From Elysia marginata (Eukaryota > Mollusca > Gastropoda > Plakobranchidae), in contig BMAT01014017.1 in assembly GCA_019649035.1 (NCBI GenBank), positions 31,304 to 66,560 on the forward strand: 35,257 nt of DNA, read 5' to 3'. The translations under genes were made by a program, and so were the position numbers. The notes below the pieces were generated by a model. The model was not told the DNA's origin and made no database searches. It worked only from the letters and a program-made list of their open reading frames with translations. Below are positions 19,500-30,800 of this stretch, piece after piece; within the stretch, counting starts at the first letter, position 1, and every line of letters begins with the position of its first letter.

Positions 19500-21265
19500 T
19501 TAGTGCCGAATACGCCTTCACGCATGGCAGTCTAACACATCAGCTTCTCAAGGGGGGGGGGTCCTTTCGCCGATTCTGTTTCTCTGCTACATCAACGACA
19601 TCACGGAGGAATTGCCGAACGGAGTTGAAGTCAGTCTATTCGCGGATGACTTTGCAATCCTTTGCCTCGAGCGAAAACCTGACTGAAGCTGAAGCTGAAG
19701 CCCAGGAAGCCCTGCATGTCGTTGAGAAGTGGACTCAGAGCTAGAAAATGACAATTAACGTCGACAAGTGCAAAGCGATTAACTTTACGATGTGGTCAGT
19801 GGAGGCGAACTGGAGCCTTAACTTGACAATCAACGGCCAACCACTCAAGTACTGTAAGAGTCCCACCTCCCTCGGCCTTACGTTCGACCGGCAGTTCACC
19901 TTTAAACAGCAGGTGGCTCGCATCAAGAAGATAGAACCACGCCTCAATACCCTGCGTAGCCTCAAGGGGAAATCATGGGGATGCGCGAAGGAAGACCTCC
20001 GACTCTTTTATATCACCTAAATCAAAAGTGCTATGAAGTACGCCTCGAACGGCTGGTAAACGAGCCTGACAGAAGTGCATCGCAATACAATCAACACCAT
20101 GCACCACAGCGCCGCAAGAACTTTTTCAGGATGTACCAGAGACACGAACATTACGCTAGTTCTCAAAAAAGCAAATATCCTGCCACTATAAATCGAAATT
20201 GCCTTAGCGTCCACCTAAGAACGAGCTCGGAGGCTCCCACCTTCCAACCCGCTACGCGCGACCGCCGAAGCACATGGAATATAACGCTTGAGGTCCCTCG
20301 CAAGCTGGCGAGAAAAAGGACACAAACAAGCCGTCGAAGCCGACCTCAGCGACTCCCCTCGTGAAGCACTCGTCCCGACTGGCACTATCAGTCCATGGTC
20401 TGTACCAGCGTCCTTCATCGCCAGATCTGACCTTTGCGAACCAATCAGCAAAGCAGCGCCGCTTGAAATTCAGAAAGAGATAGCTGAACGGACAATCAAT
20501 GAGCTTCCTACTCCAACCATCCAGATTTTCACCGATGGGTCCGCCATGGACGGCACCGACTACTGTGCTGGTGGGGTCTACATCAAAACAAACGATGAAG
20601 AAATAAGCTTAGACATTGCAACTGGTCGCTACGGTAGCAGCTGACGAGCAGAACCTATGGCTTTTCACGCAGCTTTAAAATGGCTTGTAGAGAACAATCG
20701 TGTAGGGCAAATCCATATTTTCACGGAGTCCAGGTCGCTGGTCCAGAAACTCCAGCCGGGACCTTTCAGTGTTAAGACCAAGCTGGAGGAAGGCGGTAGG
20801 AGGACGATACGATAAAAACAATCGCAGACAAAGACAACACACCGCTGCTAGTTCAATGCATCCCCAGACACTGCGGGATAGAAGGAAACGAGAGGGCAGT
20901 TACCCTTGCAGGCCAGGCCGGCATGTTCATTCAAGACGACGCGCCCATCGACTTTCAGACCGCCAAGGCCGTAACCACACATCACATTCTCGAACACATC
21001 TAGGGCCCCCGCAACATTCATGAGAAGTTTCTGGAGGAGGTGAGACCGCCGCCACAACGCGACAAGGAGAAAGACCTCAGCAGGAGAGAGAGGCACGTGC
21101 TGGTGCAACTCCGGAGCAACGCAAAATGCCCTCTAATAAAGTCCTACCTACACGCCACCGGAGCGGCACCCGACGACACCTGACCCACATGATGACCAGC
21201 TGCGTGGCCGGAGACCAGCACCGCGACCTCCTGTCGGACGACCCCATCGGCGACCTGTGTACGGA
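19500..21265 (+). mobile_element. GC-rich LINE with RT and RNase H domains, decayed, cut by an assembly gap
   Basis: Plus strand. Around 19500-19680 is the RT palm: a Q-G-G box disturbed by a run of 10 G, then L-S-P-I-L-F-L-C-Y-I-N-D and the F-A-D-D box. RT thumb follows at 19748-20020 (V-D-K-C-K-A-I-N-F, SLGLTFDRQFTFKQQV). RNase H lies at about 20520-20900: IQIFTDGSAMDGT with its first Asp, A-E-P-M-A-F-H-A-A with its Glu, I-H-I-F-T-E-S-R where the usual Asp is Glu, and P-R-H-C-G-I-E-G-N-E-R-A followed by V where Asp is usual. At least six frameshifts or stops break it. RNase H after RT points to the I/Loa/Ingi group of LINEs. It is markedly richer in G+C than its surroundings. Confidence 0.85.
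20288..20643 (+). pseudogene. LINE linker and RNase H N-terminal part
   Basis: The longest intact RNase H-bearing piece (118 codons). The second half contains P-T-I-Q-I-F-T-D-G-S-A-M-D-G-T, the first catalytic Asp block, and G-G-V-Y-I-K-T. A TGA at 20641 separates it from the catalytic Glu segment, which continues in the same frame. Confidence 0.8.
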
Positions 21266-21461
21266 NNNNNNNNNNNNNNNNNNNNNNNNNNNNNNNNNNN
21301 NNNNNNNNNNNNNNNNNNNNNNNNNNNNNNNNNNNNNNNNNNNNNNNNNNNNNNNNNNNNNNNNNNNNNNNNNNNNNNNNNNNNNNNNNNNNNNNNNNNN
21401 NNNNNNNNNNNNNNNNNNNNNNNNNNNNNNNNNNNNNNNNNNNNNNNNNNNNNNNNNNNNN
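21266..21461. other. Assembly gap (196 N)
   Basis: A run of N inside or just after the C-terminal part of the RNase H LINE. Open frames drawn through it are meaningless. The gap lies next to A-rich simple sequence, a common cause of assembly breaks. Confidence 1.
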
Positions 21462-21505
21462 CACCAAAAAACAAAAAACAAAAAACAAAAACAAAACAAA
21501 CCGCA
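21462..21505. repeat. A-rich (CAAAAA)n simple repeat
   Basis: ACCAAAAAACAAAAAACAAA and onwards, right after the gap. It could be the poly-A tail of the LINE to its left or of a separate insertion. Confidence 0.85.
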
Positions 21506-22985
21506 TCGTGTGAAAGTTGCATGACCGATCTACAATAAAATGCAAGCTATTAAAAAGGTAAACAAATGTCTCCGTAGATGTATATGATTTAAGAATTTAA
21601 AATTTTTATGTGAGTTACACCAAAATGCGAGTGAACAACAGTTTGTTGAAACACCACCATTTTTGACACGTCAATGTCAAAGTTTTGGGCTAAGCGACGC
21701 TGTGGAGGTGTTAATGTTCAGGCTGGTTCATAACTCAGGGTAGAACAAGACGGTCCAAAACGTGTATTATCCGAACGTCTCGGGTAAAATCATACCAGCG
21801 CAGGGACTGACTTCGGAGAGTGACATCTGCTCATGGTTGGGTGTTGGTCTCTACTACGGTAGAGTAGGTCTAATTACGAATAAAAATTTAAACGTTGCTG
21901 GAATACAGGCCAAACCCTAAAAAAAAAACAAAAAACAACAACAGAAAAAAAACGTTGAGTTTGGTTTGACCGTCACATAATTTGACACAACACCGTCTTT
22001 TACCCATCCCTGTCTCTCCTCCTTGTGGTTATCTTTCTAAGGACGTCCAAGTGCCATTTTCTTTTAATCTTCTGGGGCCGAAACTTAAAATTCTATTCTA
22101 TTTCGAGGAACGCTCTCCTCTTTTTTTCTCTTATGTCTCTTTCTTCCCCTTTATGTCGCCTCTTACTCCCTCTATTTTCCTCACCCTTTTCTATTTCAAC
22201 GCGCTTTCCCCTTCTACCCCTCCCCCATTAACCTGTTAATGGAAAGCCCCTATATAAATTAAAAATTTTTCGATACAAAACTATTACTTATCTTATATTA
22301 CTTTCCTTATCTGTTTTCCGTCTTTTAATTTTTTTTTAGTTTTGGATTTTCCTTTGTTTAAATCTGTTTAGACCTGCATTTAGTTGTTCTACAGATGCCG
22401 CAAGCCAACTAAGCCATATCTTCAGGGTCAGAAAAATGAATAGGACTTTATACTTGTTAATTTATAATTGCTTTTGTGTGAACATTTCTGTCTAAATGTT
22501 TCGAAACTCTCTTTCGACAAAGAACACGAATTTTATAATCATTTCGGGCCTCATAATTTTGGTCCAAAGGACCCTGAATTCACCAACGATCACCCTTGGC
22601 CTTTGGTACTGGAACTAGACTACATACTACCAGATCGAGATCGAGATAGATCTAGCCTCAAGGCTAGAACTGTTTTGCTCTTAACCAATGCTCATTTACA
22701 AACGTATTACACACTCTCTCTTTGATTTGGATTTTATGACTTGAATAATCATATTTTGGCAGCATCGATTTGGTAAGGTGGGGGTGGAAGGGAGTAGGGT
22801 TTTGTAATGTAAGACGTGCAAGTATAAAATTTTTTAAACCCTTTTTACTTAGTGCTACACCAACAGAGTACGAATATGTTTTTTCCTACTCTGTTGCTAC
22901 ACCAACAGAGTACGAAATAATGATACATGTGCTAAGCTTTAGGAATGATTTGTATGTACATCAAATCTGATACTAATTGTTATAA
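21506..22985. other. Unannotated intergenic sequence
   Basis: No gene found. A second A-rich run at about 21918-21950, following AGGCCAAACCCT, could be another LINE tail with 21510-21917 as its 3' UTR. 22080-22230 is a long pyrimidine-rich tract. A small hairpin (TCTAGCC TCAA GGCTAGA) lies at 22651-22668. Short open frames at 21982-22239 and 22468-22725 lack family motifs. Confidence 0.45.
22853..22916. repeat. 22-bp direct repeat with an internal inverted repeat
   Basis: TGCTACACCAACAGAGTACG followed by AA occurs at 22853-22874 and again at 22895-22916 without mismatch. Between them TACTCTGTTG (22887-22896) pairs with CAACAGAGTA (22903-22912), a 10-bp stem with a 6-base loop. Confidence 0.95.
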
Positions 22986-22994
22986 ATGATAACA

Positions 22995-23945
22995 AACACA
23001 GGGGCGCACCAGGGTGCAGTGTTGTCCCCGCTTTTTGTTCACAATATAAGTGACAATCAACACAGATAAATGTCAGCTAAGTGGTGAAAATGGAGTTCAC
23101 CTATAAAATTTGCTGATCATACTGGCATACAGGGCTTGTTATTTCTGAATGATGAAACGCAATATTTGTAACATGCTGTTACTAACTAGTTGAACAAGTA
23201 GTGCACAAACATTTCCTTCTTTTAAATATTAACAGGACTAAAATAAAATTCTCAATTGATTTCAGGTTTAAGAAGCAACAATGGCTGTGTAGTGTTACTG
23301 GACAAACACATTGTAAAAGAGAATTTTCCACAGGCTGAGAATTTTTATTGACAACAAGGAAGTTGAAACTGTTAAATGTTTTGGCATTTGTAAACCATTT
23401 ATAGATATCTCATTGAATTTGAACTTGCATGCTGGAAGTATCATTAGGAAGGTCAATACAAGACACCACTTTCTGAGAAAACAGAGTACCTTTCTCGCAG
23501 ACAGTAGCCTTTTATGTTTGTTCTGTAAAACAATCAAAAGGGTGATCATTCCTGCTATGCTGGGTGGCAACACATAGGAAAGCAGGAAATCAATATAGAC
23601 GGACTAATAGAACAAGTTGGGAAAATTGCAAGAAGTAGGCCTACTGAGGTTTTTGACAATTTTGAGTGTTATTTGCCAGAAAAAGATTCTATCCATTAAA
23701 ATTGACCCATCCCATTCATTTTTCAACCAATCTATAGGCCTACTCACCAAAAACGCTATGAAATATTTTAACTGCCTAATTTATACTGATCCGTATGTTG
23801 TAGTATAGGCCTGCCTTACTTTTCTTTTTTTTCCTAAAGGGAATGTAAAATAATGTTTTTTTTCTGTAAATTTTTGTAAACTACCGGTATATACTAATCA
23901 GCCTGTAAAGGACAATGAAGAATCATGAATCTTGAATCTTTAATA
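22995..23945 (+). mobile_element. LINE 3' half with mutated RT active site
   Basis: Plus strand, many stops. It opens with G-A-H-Q-G-A-V-L-S-P-L-F (about 23000-23040, equivalent of GVPQGSVLSPLLF) and K-F-A-D-H-T-G (about 23105-23125), where the second Asp of the FADD box is His. Then come I-D-N-K-E-V-E-T-like sequence, K-K-I-L-S-I and D-P-S-H-S-F-F (about 23685-23725), which match the C-terminal region of a common fish/invertebrate LINE RT. It ends near 23930-23945 in short TGAATCT repeats. An old, dead 5'-truncated copy. Confidence 0.7.
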
Positions 23946-24763
23946 TATAAGTAACCACTAAATCTAGATAATGAGTAATTTTCCTTCGTTTTTAGTCTGT
24001 GTAGGCATGTAGACAGGAAATATTTTTATAATAATTTTCTATGAAAAATTTTAAAACAAAAACCAATTTCACTGAGCCAATAAAATTATTAGGCTAACAT
24101 TCTATTTCTTCCAGCAAAATAAGGCCATTTTATTCAAATTGTTGTTTTTTTCTATCTTTAAAAACTGTATTAAACAGGGACCTGCGTTAGAGTTTTTTTT
24201 AATTATAGGCTACAATGTTTTATTTTGCAAAGACTCAAAGAGTTGGGAGATTTAATTACATTATTTTTAGTGTTAGAGATGCTTAAATCTTCAATGCATT
24301 CTAGCAAGAAGACCTGAAAGAGCTGAAAAAGTATAGGGGGTGCCAAATCCCCCCACCCTCCCTTAAATTCTTGGTCCAGAAATTGCTATGGAAATAGTCA
24401 TTGCCGCTGCACAATACAGTCAGTAGTTGACTGCTGAAGATAAGCCTGAAATGCACATATCTCCATTTGCAACTCTTCTATAAATGGAGATAGAATGTCT
24501 AGTAATTTTACTTTTAATATGCAGATTTTTGGTGGGCTTTGCAGAAGTAGGAAGTTTGCCAAATTTTTAGTTTTAAAATATAGGCCTACTAACATTTACC
24601 TTTTACAATCGACAGATAAAACTTCAAAGACAAATATTCCATTACGGCAGAGAAAAAAACCCCTTGTAACAACTGGCTTTTCATACAGTCGCAGGCCAGA
24701 GCTGTTTGCATCTTGTTTTTAATTGAGTTCAAGTGAAATTTCTTTTGGTTATTTCTAAAACAG
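23946..24763 (+). other. Upstream region of the aldo-keto reductase gene
   Basis: About 800 bp without repeats I recognise. ATTTCTAAAACAG just before 24764 looks like a splice acceptor, so a non-coding first exon probably lies in or beyond this stretch and the promoter cannot be placed. A perfect 10-bp inverted repeat (ATCTCCATTT at 24459-24468 and AAATGGAGAT at 24482-24491) is present. Confidence 0.35.
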
Positions 24764-24770
24764 GTTCAAA

Positions 24771-24887
24771 ATGGCTGCAGCAGACATCCCAAGAGAAAAG
24801 AAAGTAATGTACAACTTTTTAGGAAGTTCAGGGCTACGAGTATCAAACATCTGTCTAGGATGTATGACATTTGGTAGAAATGTAACA
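24771..24887 (+). CDS. Aldo-keto reductase coding exon 1
   Basis: 39 codons. The ATG at 24771 lies in a good context (CAAAATGG) 7 bases after a likely acceptor (CTAAAACAG). It encodes the first barrel strand, L-G-S-S-G-L-R-V-S. The donor is ACA|GTAAGT at 24888. Confidence 0.9.
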
Positions 24888-27800
24888 GTAAGTGTGCACA
24901 TAGACTATTATTTTTATAAATCTGCCTTTTATTTCTTGTCCGTTTACTTTTAATTCTTTAAAAAGCAAATTATAAAAATGTTTATATAATATGGAATACA
25001 CTCAAAGCCAGTCACGATATTTCAAACAACTAAGCAACATTTGCAGTGTGACCTTAAATTATGGGAAATTTAGAATATAGGTATACATCAAAAGAGTGAT
25101 AAAATTGGTAATCTGAAAGAAATACTGTACATAATTCTGTTTAAACAAGTATTTAAATTATTCACTTTCAAAATAAATTATTTGGATTGGACTAAATTTC
25201 TAAGTATATCATCTTTGCTTCATCTTGTAGACTACTCAGGTGCATAAAATTGTCTCAGAAATACAGAACTATAAAATGAAGAGGCTGTGCAATTTGCAGA
25301 CCTAAGCAAATTAATGCAGTTGCTTAGAAATAGAATCATAAGCCAAATAGATCTATAGAATTTTTATTGTTAGCTCCACCGATACTTATAGATGCACCCA
25401 TTACAGATTTTTACTTAATTTAGGATTTACAAAACTGCGTAATATCTAAATGAAAATTTTACCAAATTTGTTGTGCTGAGATTTTGCTAGTGTACTAGGC
25501 CAAAGAATAAATTTATTAGAAAGCTGACAAACATGGCTTTGTGCTCAGAATTCGACTTTGCATTTTAGTTGGGATCACCTTCGCAGCAAGATGAGGACTC
25601 TTCCCATCAAATTATGGACCGTTTTGTTCAGTGGGGAGGGAATTTCTTCGACACGGCTGACATTTATGGACCTCACTTCTCTGAACAGATTGTGGGACGT
25701 TGGCTTGAACGGTAATCAGTGTCAGAAAAAAAAACAGATTTTCAATTTTGCTCACTAGAATTTTAATTGTAAACAGTTAAAACACTATATTTGATAAAAT
25801 GATTGAAAAATAATTCTCCTTTTTAATTATTGTTTAGTTTTGTGTAGAATTTGCTGTCTATTCAAACACTATTGTCCTAATCCTATTAAAAACACTAACA
25901 GAAACGTCATAAAATTCCACTCTTTACATAAAAAGTGATGGTTTTTTTTTTTAACAATCTTTTGTCATTATCATATGCTTTTTGCTATTAAATTTTATGT
26001 AAGCTGGTGGTTAGATTCCTTACATTCTAGAGTAACAAGGGCAATTTTGATAAAGGGCTAGTGAGTAGCCAACTGCACATTTTACTCTTTAGTACATAAT
26101 GTCATTTTTGGGTTTACAAATTTTGGAGTGTATGGTGCAGTGTGGTGAGACAGGTTGCTTCATACTATAATTCTCTCTTCAATCAGTACACTTAATTTCA
26201 CTTTGATGTCCAGTTAATCTTACATCATGCAGATGACAATAAAATGTAGTCAACACCTCTTCACCTTTTCAGAAATATCACTCTTTGAACATTGCCTAAA
26301 GATATCGACTACCTCTATGGCTAATGTAGATGCTGTTAGTGTGCTTTTGATGGCTCTTATCATAAAAAAAAGATTTGACCTCTTTCTTTTATATTTTTCT
26401 GAAAACTTTCTATCTTGTAGCTCCTCCTACTTGATTTAATAACAAGAGCAACTGTTTAGAAAAGCATATAGCTTTATGCTTATGAAGATGGGACATAAAA
26501 CATACTAGTGTTCAGTCAAGTCCATATATTTGGAACCTGGCTAATTTAAACATTTGCTGGTTATGCAGATTTTGGATTCTTTTTTTCTTTAACAAATACA
26601 AATAATAAGAGGGCATATTGATAAGTTTTGCCTCCAAGGCCATAAGTTTGGAAATAATGACGACAAACAAATGATACTTACACCAAATGAAAGCACCAGA
26701 TGGCATATCATTTTTCAACATAATCACCGTCCCGTTCGATACAGAGCCGCCACCGACGGACGACCTGTTGGATGCCGTCAGCAAAGAAGTCAGCAGTCTT
26801 GTCTCTGCATCAAGAAAGAACAGCATTCTTCACATCTTCGTCTGTCTTGTAATGGTTGCCCTTGAGGTAATCCTTGAGTTTTGGAAAAAGGAAGAAATCG
26901 CTCAGAGCAAGATCTGGGCTATAAGGCAGGTACGTTAATGTCAGGAGGCCTAAACAATCAAAAGCGGTGCGAGTTTCCAAACTTGCATGAGGGCGAGCGT
27001 TTTCGTGATGGATGATGGAAACTTTCTCACTCCTTACCCGTCGCAACATCGCTTTCAGTTTCTCTAGTGTGTTCACATATTTTGTAGAACTCACGGTGTT
27101 GCCTTGTTCCAAAAATTCTGTGTGAACCACACCCTCACTGTCCCAAAAGATCGTGAGAAGCACCTTCCGTGCGGAAGAAACATTTGAATTTTTTCGGAGA
27201 TGGTGACATTTTGTGTCTATACTCCTTCGACTGTTACTTCGATTCACGATCATAATGATGAACCCAGGATTCATCCCCAGTGACAATTTGACGGAGGAAG
27301 TCTTCACCATCCTCATAAAATTTTGCCAACAGTTCTCTACAGATTTGCACTCTTTGCAGCTTCATCTGAGGCGTCAGCATTCTTGGGACCCATCGAGCAG
27401 AAACTTTCCTGTATCCTACGAGATTTGTGATGATGTGGTGGACCCTCTCTTGAGAAATCCCTATTTCAATACTAATGTCAATCTGCTTGACGCGGCGATT
27501 TTTACGAATCAACTGATCAACTCGAGATTGGTGCTTAGAGTCTGACGCTGACTATGGTCGACCAGTACGGGCTTGATCATGAACAGTTGATTCACTGGGA
27601 TTCTGTCCATCGTCTCACAGTACTTCCATCTAAACACATTTGACCATATACGGCTTTCATACGAGAATAGATTTCTATAGGGCTACAGCCTTCTGCAGTC
27701 AGAAATTCAATCACAGCCCTTTGTTTTAAGCGTAGATCCATGGAAGACGCCATTTTTCTTTCTGATGACCGCGTGACACCACTAAGCTTGATGACGCGCC

Positions 27801-30800
27801 ACATTTTGAGCTCAATTGACGTCCTACGCAGATGCAATTTTGCACACATGTAGACAAAGGGTTTGAGAGCATTGATGCCAAACTAGAAGATTCTAAATTG
27901 AAAACCCGATAAATTATGGCGTTGGAGGCAGAACTTTTCAATATGCCCTCGTAGTTCCGTTTTTTAATGATTCAAAGTTGAATATTTTTATGAGGTTCAA
28001 AATCTCTGAACTGGGATGTATTGGTTTCTTGAAAAGTTTCTGTTCTTTATTCACCAGACGTGAAAGAGACAACTTTGTTGTTGCCACCAAGTGTAACTTC
28101 CCTGTAGGAGTTGGCCGAAATAGGAATAGTGTAGGACTGAGCAGACGTCACATGACTGCAAGCATAACTGGCAGCTTGCAACGTCTGCACACAAATTATG
28201 TGGATATCTATCAAGTGTGTATGCCCCTTAGTGACATTTTATGCCCACTCTAGCATGTTAACCGGTCTAGATCCTGCATGTAATACACAGGTCTATAACT
28301 GTGCAATCGATTACTCAGAAAATAAGGAGTTATCACAAGTAAAAGATTTTGGATTTTTCCTTTAAAAGTGAGGCCAAGCTGGTGACAGTACACCCATAAA
28401 GTGTATCCTGCCTGCAAAAAAATTCTATATCAGTTTTTTCTCTCATCTTCCATTTACAACCCTGGATTTAAAGAACACTGTGTTTCACTGTTGATTGTAA
28501 GATCACAAATGGCAGTAACTTGAGATTTTGTTCATAAGTTATTCAAGGAATATAACTTGTAGAATAAAGTTGGCAGTTTAAAACTAATATGAAAAGCTGG
28601 GTAACTGAATTTAAATGCATTCATCTACAGTTTTTAATACTTACAGTGCAGTCTATTTAATTTGAAGTGCTTGGGAACGGCTGATTCAGTTTGAAATATT
28701 AGAACATTGAGTTAAGGGATAGTTGGTTAGGAAAAAACTACCACTTGGGAATCTAAAATCGATTCGAGTTATCCATAAATCTAAGTTATCAGATTTTGAG
28801 TTAAATGAAGCCCATTGTACTACAGTCTGACCCGCCAAATCGGGAAATGCAAAAGCGGGAATCATCGGGAAAAAACTTGAGGAATGGAATGTTTAAAGTA
28901 TGTAATAAATATAAAGTCATCGGAAAATATGACCCATTGAATCACGAAAAAATCCAGATATCATTGTCAAAATAAGGTGTTGGTGGTAGATTATTTGCTT
29001 CATTAGGACAGTAAAAGCGTAGCACTGACCTGTTATGTGAATTAACAGACAGGTGCTCTATTGAAAATGCTTTCATGGGCATTTTTATTTTCAACCACTT
29101 GTAAGAAGATGCTAGGGGAAAGGGCGCCGCCAAGTCTACATGGCATGCTGTGGACTTCACGGTTTAGTTCATTCTAGGTGGACACTGATTGAGCTTATGC
29201 TTGTTTTAACAGGTAAACTTACAGCTGCGAGACAGTCGCCTGACATGAAGCTAACAAGTAACATTAAGGTGATTTCAACAGAAATTGGTGTTGCTTTTGT
29301 CTGTATAGCAAGATTGTTGTAGAGTGTAGCCCTTTAGATGGCTGTAATTGTGAGTGTATATGAAAGGATTGTTTCAAGTTGAAAGTTGTATTATCTCTGT
29401 ATAAGTTTGCTGTTAAAGTACCTCGAGAAAGTTTCCTTCATTGATCAAATCTGGATGTAAAAGATGGCCCGCAAGACAAGAGTCGATTTGTCTATTGATG
29501 ATAAACTTGCAATGCTGGAAGCACTTGAGAATCCATGATCAATAATAACGAAAGTTGCCAAGCAGTATCCAAGTCTCAGATTGGGAGAATATAGTTGATC
29601 TCTCTCTCTCTCTGTATGTTTTGTAATAATTGTATGTGCCTAAACACAATAAGTTTCTTTTTTTTTATGATACCAGGGACATTGGGAAAACCCAGTTAAT
29701 TAGGAAAAAAAGCCCTAATTTCCCCATTGATGCAGACCCAACTGTATAATAAATTTTAAATATATACTATAATTGTTTTTTTTTCAACATTTAACCCTCA
29801 GAAAAATCATTTCTGTTTCAATCGCGATGTTAAATAGTTACAAGCCCTTTCTACTGACATTCTTCAATTTATACCCCTTTTTGATGGGGGGCTTGAAAGG
29901 AAGACAGACAACTTCTTGCTGATCATTTTTTGCTGTTTTGCTTTAAAATTTGTTTGAAGTGAAAGTTCTTTATGTTTTATATTAAAGCTAAAAGATGAAA
30001 CCATAGCGTTTCTTCTTTAAATATTACTTCATAATTTTTATTGAGTTGTTTGTACATCATAATTTCATTTTTATGATTTTTAGGGAACTAGAAAATACAA
30101 ATGTACAACACTTTCATTTTTTTTTCTATTAGTCTCATTTTCTACAATTTTTTTGTCTCTTAAATTTGAATGACTCTTACTTTTAAAATTACTAGTTGAG
30201 CTATTCTAGATGATTTTTGAAAACTTTTCAACTCAAGGAAAAAGAATGCATAATTTTGGTTCAGTGGTATTGTAAGTTTTGCTAATTTTTTCTTTTACAT
30301 TGTAACTCTTTTTTATACTAAAAAAAAAGAAATAAAAGTGATTGCTGTTCCTATGCTAAACACCAAAGTCAGCAAAAAAGAAACAAAATTTCAACCCATA
30401 TATATTCAAATATTTTGCAGAATTTTTTAACTGCACCAAAGGAAATTTGTTGTTGTTTGTTTCTTTGTTCTTTTGGAAGAGGGGGGGGGGGTGCGAAATA
30501 ACATAATCAAATTTTTAACTAACTACTTTGTAAAGAGCTACCATCTAATTCACAAAATACTTTTACAGTCCAGTTCTCAAACGTGAGACACTGTTTAGAT
30601 GGCATACACTTTTTTGTTTACTCAATACAGCCTAGTCTTTACCAAATTGCATGTCTCGCTACTTTTGTATTTATAGAAGTAATTTCAAAAATATATTGCT
30701 TCATGAAATACAGAATAGGTAAGTATTTTATCACTTAGAAAATAGAAAATAGAAAAAGAAATAATTCACTTTTTTTCTGAATTGCAAATTGGGAATAAGA

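Larger units (their letters stand above)
25712..28057 (+). other. Aldo-keto reductase intron 2
   Basis: 2.3-kb intron; 26608-27951 is a mariner inserted in the opposite orientation to the gene. Without it the intron would be about 1 kb. The rest shows nothing recognisable. Confidence 0.85.

Noticed and set aside
21077..21545. Open frames across the N gap
   Set aside because: Their length comes from untranslatable N positions.
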